Origin: UBA7359 sp964523895
GTDB lineage: Bacteria > Pseudomonadota > Gammaproteobacteria > Eutrophobiales > Eutrophobiaceae
Reading direction: 5' to 3'
DNA length: 64,000 nt
NCBI GenBank assembly: GCA_964523895.1
Contig: CAZGBJ010000003.1
Location: 62,001 to 126,000, forward strand
The stretch's first letter is position 1; every line of letters starts with the position of its first letter. Positions 35,056 to 42,898 of this stretch are shown piece after piece. Both the position numbers and the translations under genes were made by a program. The notes below the pieces were generated by a model. That model was not told where the DNA came from and did not search any database. It saw only the letters and a program-made list of their open reading frames with translations.

Positions 35056-37124
35056 TATCTACAGTACTGATCGAGCAATACTTGTTGTGCCGATCTTGGT
35101 TTTGAATTTCCTGCTTTTGCCTGTCGATAACTTCCGTCTGCTTGTAGTATCCATGCCTGAGTATTATCAGAAAGATAATTCATTAAACCGAACTTAATAA
35201 CCTGGTCGCGAGGACGTTTTTCCTCTATGGGGAAACAGGCTTCAACACGATGAAATAGATTGCGTTGCATCCAGTCTGCGCTGGCACAATAGAGATTTGG
35301 TTTACCCTCATTATGAAAATAATAAATACGTGTGTGTTCAAGAAAACGTCCAATGATCGAACGTACCTGAATGTTTTCTGACACACCTTTAACTCCGGGC
35401 CGCAAACAACATATTCCTCGAATAATAAGATCAATTCTAACGCCCGCTATAGAAGCTTCATACAGGGCACGGATAATTTCAGGCTCAACTAATGCATTCA
35501 TCTTGGCAATGATTCGCGCCTCCTTACCCGCTTTGGCATTATTAGTTTCATGCTTGATGTAACCAAGTATCGCTTTATGCAATGTGAAAGGTGACTGTAA
35601 TAATTTTTTCAATTTTTTAGCGCGACCCAAACCTGTCATTTGATGGAACAACTTATTCACATCTTCGGCAACGGCCTGATCTGCTGTTAATAAACCATAG
35701 TCTGTATATAAACGCGCTGTCCGGGCATGGTAGTTGCCTGTGCCTAAATGAACATAACGTCGGAGTGCACGCCCTTCTCTCCTGACAACCATGATCATTT
35801 TGGCATGAGTTTTATAGCCAACAACACCATAAACTACATGCGCACCGGCTTCTTGTAGATCATTGGCTAATTCAATATTTGCTTCTTCATCAAAGCGTGC
35901 AAGTAATTCGATAATGACGGTCACTTCTTTACCCGCACGAGCAGCCTCTTTAAGTGCATTTACAATCGCCGAGTCGGCACCTGTTCGATATAAGGTTTGT
36001 TTAATGGATAAGACGGCGGGATCATTTGCCGCTTGTCGTAAAAAATCAACGACCGGCGCAAATGATTGAAATGGGTGTAGTAATAAAATATCGCCGTTAT
36101 GTAAAACATCAAAAACACTTGTTGTCTTTAACAAACGTGGCGGAATACTGGGAGTAAACCCCGGAAAAACAAGGTCAGGTCGATCAACCAAATCATGAAG
36201 TTGCAATAAACGATTCGGGTTTACCGGTCCATTCACTTTATATAATGCATCATCAGATATTTTGAACTGGTCAAGCAAAAAGTTACTGATTTCTTCCGGA
36301 CAATTATCTGCTACTTCAAGACGCACAGCATCATTATAACGTCGTGATGGCAACTCCCCTTCCAACGCTCGCAACAGATCGCCAACTTCTTCATCATCAA
36401 CAAACAGATCGCTATTTCGTGTGACACGAAATTGATAGCAACCTTTTACTTTCATGCCCGGGAACAGTTCACCCACATGCGCATGAAGCACTGAAGACAA
36501 TAAAATAAAATCATGTGTTCTAGTTGAAAGTTCCTTTGGTACTTCGATCACACGAGGTAAAGAACGGGGTGCTTGCACTATAGCGAATCCACCTTCTCGA
36601 CCAAAAGCATCTTTACCTTCCAGCGTCACTATAAAATACAGATTCTTGTTTAATACGCGCGGAAAGGGATGAGAAGGATCCAGACCTATTGGACTCAGGA
36701 TGGGAATCAATTCACGATTAAAATAACGTTTAACCCAGCGCGATAATTTTGGTTTCCACTGAGCACGTCGCAGGATACGAATTTTTTCTTTGGCTAGTTC
36801 TGGAATAACGACATCATTCAGTACTTTATATTGCTCTTCCACAAGTTCGTGTGCTACTTCGCTTATCTTCTTTAAAACTTCAACTGGCGTCAGATTATCT
36901 TCGCCTGTTTGCACCGACCCATATTTAACCTGTTGATTTAAACCAGCGACACGGATCTCAAAAAATTCATCCAGATTAGTACTGGCAATACATATAAAAC
37001 GTAACCGTTCCAATAAAGGATAGTTCTCATCCTTGGCCTGTTCAAAAACACGGCGATTGAACTCTAATAGACTCAACTCTCGATTGAGATAAAATTCAGG
37101 TAGTTTTAAATTTAACTGATCCAT
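35055..37124 (-). CDS. ppk: Polyphosphate kinase 1
   Basis: Ppk1 polymerises ATP gamma-phosphate into polyphosphate. The 689-residue protein has the N-terminal domain start (YLNRELSLLEFNRRVFEQAKDENYPLLERLRF), the head domain, and two phospholipase-D-like domains with the autophosphorylated histidine region YVHLGTGNYHARTARLYTDYG and the second IYYFHNEGKP segment. Length matches E. coli (688). It runs towards ppx. A candidate Pho box lies 141 bp upstream, consistent with control by phosphate limitation. Confidence 0.96.
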   Translation of the reverse strand: MDQLNLKLPEFYLNRELSLLEFNRRVFEQAKDENYPLLERLRFICIASTNLDEFFEIRVAGLNQQVKYGSVQTGEDNLTPVEVLKKISEVAHELVEEQYKVLNDVVIPELAKEKIRILRRAQWKPKLSRWVKRYFNRELIPILSPIGLDPSHPFPRVLNKNLYFIVTLEGKDAFGREGGFAIVQAPRSLPRVIEVPKELSTRTHDFILLSSVLHAHVGELFPGMKVKGCYQFRVTRNSDLFVDDEEVGDLLRALEGELPSRRYNDAVRLEVADNCPEEISNFLLDQFKISDDALYKVNGPVNPNRLLQLHDLVDRPDLVFPGFTPSIPPRLLKTTSVFDVLHNGDILLLHPFQSFAPVVDFLRQAANDPAVLSIKQTLYRTGADSAIVNALKEAARAGKEVTVIIELLARFDEEANIELANDLQEAGAHVVYGVVGYKTHAKMIMVVRREGRALRRYVHLGTGNYHARTARLYTDYGLLTADQAVAEDVNKLFHQMTGLGRAKKLKKLLQSPFTLHKAILGYIKHETNNAKAGKEARIIAKMNALVEPEIIRALYEASIAGVRIDLIIRGICCLRPGVKGVSENIQVRSIIGRFLEHTRIYYFHNEGKPNLYCASADWMQRNLFHRVEACFPIEEKRPRDQVIKFGLMNYLSDNTQAWILQADGSYRQAKAGNSKPRSAQQVLLDQYCR

Positions 37125-37264
37125 TGAAATATTTATTTTTTATCAGATGCCTAGCACTACATATTATATATATCAAGAATTTCGACTTTGATATAGATCT
37201 AGTTATATACAAAAAGACTGTTTAGAGCATACAATTATGCAATATTACAGTTTAGCTTTTTTAT

Positions 37265-37282
37265 ATTACATCTTTATGAAAA
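37265..37282 (-). promoter_or_regulatory. Candidate PhoB box upstream of ppk
   Basis: On the minus strand this reads TTTTCAT-AAAG-ATGTAAT, two 7-mers with 11-bp spacing, each matching 5 of 7 positions of CTGTCAT. It faces ppk, in the 215-bp divergent region with the DUF47-pit pair. The match is moderate, so it is a candidate only. Confidence 0.4.
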
Positions 37283-37339
37283 ACCCTTTATATTTATTTG
37301 GTATTTAGATGTTTGTAAAACTATCAGGATGCACTATTA

Positions 37340-38020
37340 ATGACTCAATCTAACTATTTTTCCAGGATATTTGGTAGTTCGCCCGTCACGCCGCTGCAAA
37401 AGCACATCGATAAAGTTGTCTTGTGTGTTGAAGAATTGATCCCTTATTTTGAAGCCGTTATTAGCAACGACTGGGAACTGGCTGCCACAACCCAGACAAA
37501 GCTAGTTGATCTCGAAAATGAAGCCGATGAGATTAAAAATGATTTGCGCATGAATATCCCTTCCAGCCTATTTATGCCTATTGATCGCCGAGACGTATTA
37601 GAAGTTCTTGATCTACAAGACCATATTGCAAATAAGGCAAAAGATATTTCCGGTTTAACATTGGGTCGAAAAATGTCCCTGCCAGAATCCATTAGTAGCG
37701 CTTATATGGAATTTCTTAAACGCTGTATTGATGCAACTCGACAAGCACAAGTTGCGATAAACGAGTTGGATGAACTCGTCGTCACCGGGTTTCGCGGTGA
37801 TGAAGCAATTCGCGTAAAAAAAATGATTGAAGAACTACATATCATTGAAGGAGAAACGGATGAAATTCAGGTCACTCTAAGAGCTGAGTTTTATAAAGTA
37901 GAAAAGGAGCTCTCACCCATTGATGTGGTGTTTCTTTATAAAATAATTGAATGGACGGGTGATCTTGCTGATACAGCACAGAGCACAGGTAACCGTCTAC
38001 AGTTAATGTTAGCTAAATAA
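37340..38020 (+). CDS. DUF47 (PhoU-like) phosphate transport accessory protein
   Basis: This 226-residue helical protein is of the TIGR00153/DUF47 family, distant relatives of PhoU with metal-binding acidic motifs. Typical segments are FGSSPVTPLQKHIDKVV at the start, ADEIKNDLRMNIPSSLFMPIDRRDVLEVLDLQD in the middle and IIEWTGDLADTAQSTGNRLQLM at the end. It is encoded 17 bp before pit, and such pairs are thought to act together, with DUF47 modulating Pit. It is divergent from ppk. Confidence 0.9.
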   Translation: MTQSNYFSRIFGSSPVTPLQKHIDKVVLCVEELIPYFEAVISNDWELAATTQTKLVDLENEADEIKNDLRMNIPSSLFMPIDRRDVLEVLDLQDHIANKAKDISGLTLGRKMSLPESISSAYMEFLKRCIDATRQAQVAINELDELVVTGFRGDEAIRVKKMIEELHIIEGETDEIQVTLRAEFYKVEKELSPIDVVFLYKIIEWTGDLADTAQSTGNRLQLMLAK

Positions 38021-38037
38021 TAATCGAATAAATTCTT

Positions 38038-39291
38038 ATGGAACACACAACAATATTTCTTATATTGGCGGGCTGTTTTGGCCTATTCATGGCTTGGGGT
38101 ATAGGCGCAAATGACGTTGCCAATGCTATGGCGACCTCCGTTGGATCAAAAGCGCTTACCCTAAAGCGTGCTGTCATTATCGCCGCTATTTTTGAATTTA
38201 CTGGTGCTTTTTTAGCTGGTGGACAAGTCACATCAACTATTCGTAAGGGTATTATTGATGCCGATCTACTTTCAGGTTCACCTGAATTATTAGTTTATGG
38301 CATGCTTGCTGCTCTTTTAGCCGCAGGTATATGGCTATTAGTTGCTTCGAAATATGGATTGCCCGTTTCAACGACACATTCAATTGTCGGCGCGATTGTT
38401 GGCTTCGCTGCTGTTGGTATTGGAGTAGAAGCCGTTAACTGGGGAAAAGTTGGCGCGATTGCTGCGAGCTGGGTAGTGTCACCCGTTATTGCCGGGACGA
38501 TAGCTTATGCACTTTTTCGGAGTGTGCAAAAATTAATTCTCGACACCGCTGATCCAATGAAAAATGCAAAACGCTACGTGCCTGTTTATATTTTTCTAAC
38601 CGGCACAATGATCTCCCTTGTTACAATGTTTAAAGGGTTAAAGCATATTGGTTTGGATTTATCTAAAACTGAAAGCTATTCATTAAGTCTGGCTATCGGT
38701 CTGATTTGTGCGTTCATAGGTGCATTTTTTATCCGAAAAATTTCGTTTAATGAAGAACGTAATCAGAGTAATCATTTTCACGATGTTGAACGTGTTTTTG
38801 GTGTATTAATGGTCTTTACTGCCTGCGCCATGGCATTTGCGCATGGTTCCAATGATGTTGCCAATGCAGTTGGACCTGTTGCTGCGATTGTCAGTGTTGT
38901 AACAAATAATGGCGAAATTACACAAAAATCAATGATGCCAATTTGGGTATTATTACTTGGTTCTGTTGGTATCGTAGCTGGCTTGCTTATGTATGGTCAC
39001 AAAGTTATTGCGACTGTTGGAACGAAGATTACGGAATTAACACCGAGCCGCGGTTTTTGTGGCGAGTTAGCCGCATCCACAACAGTCGTGCTTGCATCTG
39101 GGACAGGCATACCCATATCTACGACGCATACACTTGTCGGTGCTGTCTTAGGCGTTGGCTTTGCCAGAGGTATTTCAGCATTGAACCTACGCATGATTGG
39201 TTCAATATTCATGTCGTGGATTATTACCTTGCCTGCCGGCGCCATATTGGCGATCATCTTTTTCTATATTTTGAAAACAGTATTTGCTTAA
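38038..39291 (+). CDS. pit: Low-affinity inorganic phosphate transporter Pit
   Basis: Pit imports metal-phosphate by proton symport through the inner membrane. The 417-residue protein carries both PiT signature repeats: AWGIGANDVANAMATSVGS near residue 22 and AFAHGSNDVANAVGPVAAI near residue 262, each in an inverted half of the fold, plus the STTHSIVGAIVG and STTHTLVGAVLG motifs. About ten transmembrane helices are visible. It follows the DUF47 gene at 17 bp, and is the last gene of that unit. Confidence 0.95.
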   Translation: MEHTTIFLILAGCFGLFMAWGIGANDVANAMATSVGSKALTLKRAVIIAAIFEFTGAFLAGGQVTSTIRKGIIDADLLSGSPELLVYGMLAALLAAGIWLLVASKYGLPVSTTHSIVGAIVGFAAVGIGVEAVNWGKVGAIAASWVVSPVIAGTIAYALFRSVQKLILDTADPMKNAKRYVPVYIFLTGTMISLVTMFKGLKHIGLDLSKTESYSLSLAIGLICAFIGAFFIRKISFNEERNQSNHFHDVERVFGVLMVFTACAMAFAHGSNDVANAVGPVAAIVSVVTNNGEITQKSMMPIWVLLLGSVGIVAGLLMYGHKVIATVGTKITELTPSRGFCGELAASTTVVLASGTGIPISTTHTLVGAVLGVGFARGISALNLRMIGSIFMSWIITLPAGAILAIIFFYILKTVFA

Positions 39292-39352
39292 TCATTATCA
39301 ACTGAAGTCTGGTGGAGCGATCATAATGACGGAAAAATATAATGGTTTCTTT

Positions 39353-39517
39353 CTAAGATATCTGGTCAATACTTGACATCGAAAGATTGCTGTTATTAAT
39401 TCTGGAAATTAATAATTCGATCTCATTTTCAAGAATAACTTTCTCTGATTGTTCCGTCATCTTAAAATAGAGTTCTGATATTGCCAAAAAGCCTGCAACG
39501 TTTGTTTCTCTTTCCAT
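39353..39517 (-). CDS. 54-codon small ORF in the phosphate cluster
   Basis: A minus-strand ORF starts with ATG at 39517, preceded by a strong GAGGAG (centred 9-10 nt upstream), and stops with TAG at 39353-39355. It encodes 54 residues: MERETNVAGFLAISELYFKM then a helix-prone EQSEKVILENEIELLIS segment. No signal peptide, cysteine or known motif is seen. It lies 113 bp after phoU, with a candidate Pho box between, so it may be a separate PhoB-controlled transcript at the end of the pst-phoU operon. I do not recognise the family; the ribosome-binding site is the main support. Confidence 0.6.
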   Translation of the reverse strand: MERETNVAGFLAISELYFKMTEQSEKVILENEIELLISRINNSNLSMSSIDQIS

Positions 39518-39564
39518 CGCTGCTCTCCTCAGTTAATTTGAGGTTTACAGTTTTAATGATATAT

Positions 39565-39582
39565 GTGAAAAGGTAATGACAA
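39565..39582 (-). promoter_or_regulatory. Candidate PhoB box before the 54-codon ORF
   Basis: On the minus strand this reads TTGTCAT-TACC-TTTTCAC. The first 7-mer matches CTGTCAT at 6 of 7 positions, the second at 4 of 7, with the correct 11-bp repeat spacing, 48 bp before the ATG. It lies just downstream of phoU. Confidence 0.4.
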
Positions 39583-39630
39583 GACCATGACATTCTAGTG
39601 AAATAGAAAAGTGATGCTGCAGGTTTATAG

Positions 39631-40344
39631 TTACCCCTGTTTTAAAAGAATCTCTTCCATTTGTTCAATACTAATATGGCGCACGTCCTTGCCTTCGACA
39701 AGGTAAATAATATTTTCACAAATATTACGTGCATGATCGCCTATTCGTTCTAATGCGCGCGCCGTCCACACGGCATCCAGAGTACCACTTATATTCCTCG
39801 CATCTTCCATCATATAGGTAATGAGTTGTCTTAGTATTGCACCATATTGATCATCTGATTCCGGTTCCTTTCCAGCAACGGCAACAGCTTGCTTTGAATC
39901 CATTCTTGCAAAGGCGTCAAGAGAATCGTGTAACATACGACCGACTAAATTGCCCATCGCATTAATACCAACGTAATAAGATTTAGGTCCATGTTTTTCA
40001 GCTAACTCCATTGCCATTTTGGCTACTTTCTCGGCCTCGTCACCGATACGCTCTAAATCCGTAATTGTTTTAGTAATTGCCATAACCAAACGTAAATCGC
40101 TAGCGGCAGGCTGCCGCCTGGCTAGAATCTTTGTACACTCTTGATCAATAGTCACCTCATAAGTATTGACTTGTACTTCGGTTTCAATAACAACTTCTGC
40201 CAGACCCACTTCACATTCAACCAAGGATTTAAGCGCATTATTAAGTTGTTGTTCAACAAGACCGCCCATAGCAAGCACTTTGCCACGTATATTCTCGAGC
40301 TCGTCATCAAACTGTTTAGAAATATGTTGTGCATCGTAACTCAT
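39631..40344 (-). CDS. phoU: Phosphate signalling protein PhoU
   Basis: PhoU links the Pst transporter with PhoR and keeps the Pho regulon off when phosphate is plentiful. The 237-residue all-helical protein has the two three-helix repeats of the family, with metal-binding motif ERIGDEAEKVAKMAME near residue 95 and its partner ERIGDHARNICENIIYLVEG near residue 205. Length is near E. coli (241). It is 21 bp downstream of pstB and ends the pstS-C-A-B-phoU series. Confidence 0.96.
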   Translation of the reverse strand: MSYDAQHISKQFDDELENIRGKVLAMGGLVEQQLNNALKSLVECEVGLAEVVIETEVQVNTYEVTIDQECTKILARRQPAASDLRLVMAITKTITDLERIGDEAEKVAKMAMELAEKHGPKSYYVGINAMGNLVGRMLHDSLDAFARMDSKQAVAVAGKEPESDDQYGAILRQLITYMMEDARNISGTLDAVWTARALERIGDHARNICENIIYLVEGKDVRHISIEQMEEILLKQG

Positions 40345-40365
40345 TTGGTAGTCTCCAATAACTCG

Positions 40366-41259
40366 TTAACCGTAACGTCCAGAAATATAATCTTCTGTCA
40401 TTTTCTCATTCGGATTAGTAAATAAGGTACTCGTATCATTAAATTCGACCATCTCGCCCATATATAAATAAGCAGTATAATCAGATACGCGAGCAGCCTG
40501 TTGCATATTATGGGTCACTATAACGATGGTAAATTTATCTTTTAATTCGTAAATTAACTCTTCAATTTTTAATGTAGAAATTGGATCCAAAGCAGAGGCA
40601 GGTTCGTCTAATAAAATAACTTCGGGTTCTATTGCAATTGCACGCGCAATAACAAGACGTTGTTGCTGCCCGCCAGATAGCCCCATTGCCAGGTCATCAA
40701 GCCGATCCTTAACCTCATCCCAAAGCGCTGCACTCTTTAATGATTTTTCAACAACTGTATCAATTGTACGTCGGTCACTAATGCCTTGAATCCGTAAACC
40801 ATAAGCTACGTTTTCATAAATTGATTTTGGGAAAGGATTTGGTTTTTGAAAGACCATGCCAACACGACGACGTAAATCAGCAACATTAATGCTCTTATCA
40901 AAAATATCATTCCCTTCGAGTTTAATACTACCTTCAATTGATACGCTATCAATTAAATCATTCATCCGATTAAAACAACGTAATAGAGTAGACTTGCCGC
41001 AACCACTTGGACCAATGAAAGCAGTTACTTTCTTTTCTGGAATCGTCAGACTAATATCTTTCAGCGCCTGTTTTTCATCATAAAACAAATTGAAATTACT
41101 CACTTCTATACACACTTTTTCATCAGCCAATTTTGCTTCACCTTCAGATTTCACAATATTGCTTAAATCTATCGAATGAGTCGATGCTGTTACGTTTGTT
41201 TCAGTCACGGGTTGTTCCTCAGAATTTTCATTTCTTAGATTAAGATTGCTCTGCTGCAC
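40366..41259 (-). CDS. pstB: Phosphate ABC transporter ATP-binding protein
   Basis: PstB powers the high-affinity phosphate importer. The 297-residue protein has a 45-residue N-terminal extension, Walker A GPSGCGKST at 83-91, signature LSGGQQQRLVIARAIA, Walker B EVILLDEPASALDP, and the usual end YTAYLYMGEMVEFN..TEDYISGRYG. The length exceeds E. coli (257) because of the extension, which overlaps the pstA 3' end by 20 nt; the true start could be further in. It belongs to the pst operon. Confidence 0.96.
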   Translation of the reverse strand: MQQSNLNLRNENSEEQPVTETNVTASTHSIDLSNIVKSEGEAKLADEKVCIEVSNFNLFYDEKQALKDISLTIPEKKVTAFIGPSGCGKSTLLRCFNRMNDLIDSVSIEGSIKLEGNDIFDKSINVADLRRRVGMVFQKPNPFPKSIYENVAYGLRIQGISDRRTIDTVVEKSLKSAALWDEVKDRLDDLAMGLSGGQQQRLVIARAIAIEPEVILLDEPASALDPISTLKIEELIYELKDKFTIVIVTHNMQQAARVSDYTAYLYMGEMVEFNDTSTLFTNPNEKMTEDYISGRYG

Positions 41260-42898
41260 GGTACTTCTCCCTAAGATTATTACGAATCCGTATGGCTGTC
41301 AGGTTTAAAATGATAATTAGCACAACTAATAGCAATGCAGTTGCGTAAACAAGCGGTCTAGCAGCTTCAACATTCGGGCTTTGAAAGCCCACATCATAAA
41401 TATGAAAGCCTAAATGCATAAATTTTCTGTCCAAATGTAAAAATGGTGCATTCCCGTCTAAGCCTAATGACGGTGCTAACTTAACAACACCAACTAACAT
41501 TAATGGCGCGACCTCCCCTGCTGCTCTAGCGACAGCTAGAATCAAACCGGTAATCATTGCTGAAGCCGTCATAGGTAACACCGTGCGCCACATGGTTTCT
41601 GCTTTGGTCGCACCCAAAGCTAAACTACCTTCACGAATTGCACGAGGCACCCGTGAAAGGCCCTCTTCTGTCGCAACAATAACAACGGGTACGGTTAATA
41701 TCGCTAGTGTTAACGATGCCCATAGTAGACCTGGAGTACCAAACGTTGGTGCGGGTAATGATTCCGGGAAAAAGATCTCATCAATTGAACCACCTAAAAA
41801 GTAAACAAAAAAACCAAGACCGAAAACACCATAGACAACTGATGGAACACCAGCCAGATTATTAACAGCAATTCTGATTAAACGAGTGATTGAACCTTGC
41901 GTCGCATATTCACGTAAATACACAGCAGCTATTACACCAAATGGTGTCACCATTACTGCCATGATCATAACCATTAAAACTGTACCGAATATAGCAGGGA
42001 AGATACCGCCTTCCGTATTTGCTTCACGCGGATCATCTGATAAGAATTCCCAGAATTTTTCAATATAGAAAATACATTTATCAAATAAATTCATCGCATT
42101 GGGGCGGTAAGCCCTAACGATCTTGGAAAAGCCAACCGTTACCTCCTTATCATCTGCTGTTCTTGCAGAGAAACTGGAACGATTTAAAACTCCGTATAAT
42201 TTTTCTAATTCAATAGTGTGACTATTATATTCAACTTGTAATACTTCACGCTGTGTTCTCAATTCGTCTAATTTTTCTGGTGTATTTTCACTTTTAAGTT
42301 CTAAGCCACGTTCTTTGAGACGCAAACGTTCCATCTTATAATTAATCGCACCAATTAGATCCTTCTCGATATGACGAATCTCATCGAAGATATTATTATT
42401 TTTTTCTATTGCATCCTTGAATATGCGCCATAAATCATCGCTGCCACTATGCTTCTGACCGTTTAAATTTAACTCTGTCAGATAACCATAAAAGTTTCCC
42501 CATTCTCGACGTTCAACAATCATCGCGTCTTCAGGATAAGTTCTGTTCTGTATGCCAGCATTCAAAATCCAACGAAAATCAAGACCTGATACATCTCTGT
42601 TACCGGTCTTAATTAAATCGCGCACAACAACTTCACCTTCATAGCCTGGGTTACCTGCCCGCGAACGCGATACCGTTTCTTCATCAACGATCTCACCCAT
42701 TAATCGAACAGCTTCACCATTTGGTTCTGTGTAATAATCAAACACAGCAACGTTAGCTGGCCAAAAGTGACCAAGACCACGAACGGCAATTAAACCAATC
42801 AAGCCTGCGACCATAATCACAGAAATTGAAACAGCGCCTGCATTTAACCAAACAAATGGTGTGCCTGAATTAAACCAGTTTATTATTCGTGTCTTCAT
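41240..42898 (-). CDS. pstA: Phosphate ABC transporter permease PstA (long form)
   Basis: PstA is one of two membrane subunits of the phosphate importer. At 552 residues it is almost twice E. coli PstA (296). After a first helix (GAVSISVIMVAGLIGLIAVRGL) comes a long soluble, coiled-coil-prone section (about residues 45-295), then the permease core starting FGTVLMVMIMAVMVTPFGVIAAVYLREYA, with the EAA-type loop EGSLALGATKAETMWRTVLPM. Such long forms occur in other gammaproteobacteria such as Vibrio. The stop is adjacent to pstB, and it starts at the pstC stop. Confidence 0.93.
   Translation of the reverse strand: MKTRIINWFNSGTPFVWLNAGAVSISVIMVAGLIGLIAVRGLGHFWPANVAVFDYYTEPNGEAVRLMGEIVDEETVSRSRAGNPGYEGEVVVRDLIKTGNRDVSGLDFRWILNAGIQNRTYPEDAMIVERREWGNFYGYLTELNLNGQKHSGSDDLWRIFKDAIEKNNNIFDEIRHIEKDLIGAINYKMERLRLKERGLELKSENTPEKLDELRTQREVLQVEYNSHTIELEKLYGVLNRSSFSARTADDKEVTVGFSKIVRAYRPNAMNLFDKCIFYIEKFWEFLSDDPREANTEGGIFPAIFGTVLMVMIMAVMVTPFGVIAAVYLREYATQGSITRLIRIAVNNLAGVPSVVYGVFGLGFFVYFLGGSIDEIFFPESLPAPTFGTPGLLWASLTLAILTVPVVIVATEEGLSRVPRAIREGSLALGATKAETMWRTVLPMTASAMITGLILAVARAAGEVAPLMLVGVVKLAPSLGLDGNAPFLHLDRKFMHLGFHIYDVGFQSPNVEAARPLVYATALLLVVLIIILNLTAIRIRNNLREKYRAAEQS

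Noticed and set aside
38943..39305. Plus-strand 120-codon ORF in another frame of pit
   Set aside because: Shadow of pit, which has both PiT signatures in the main frame.
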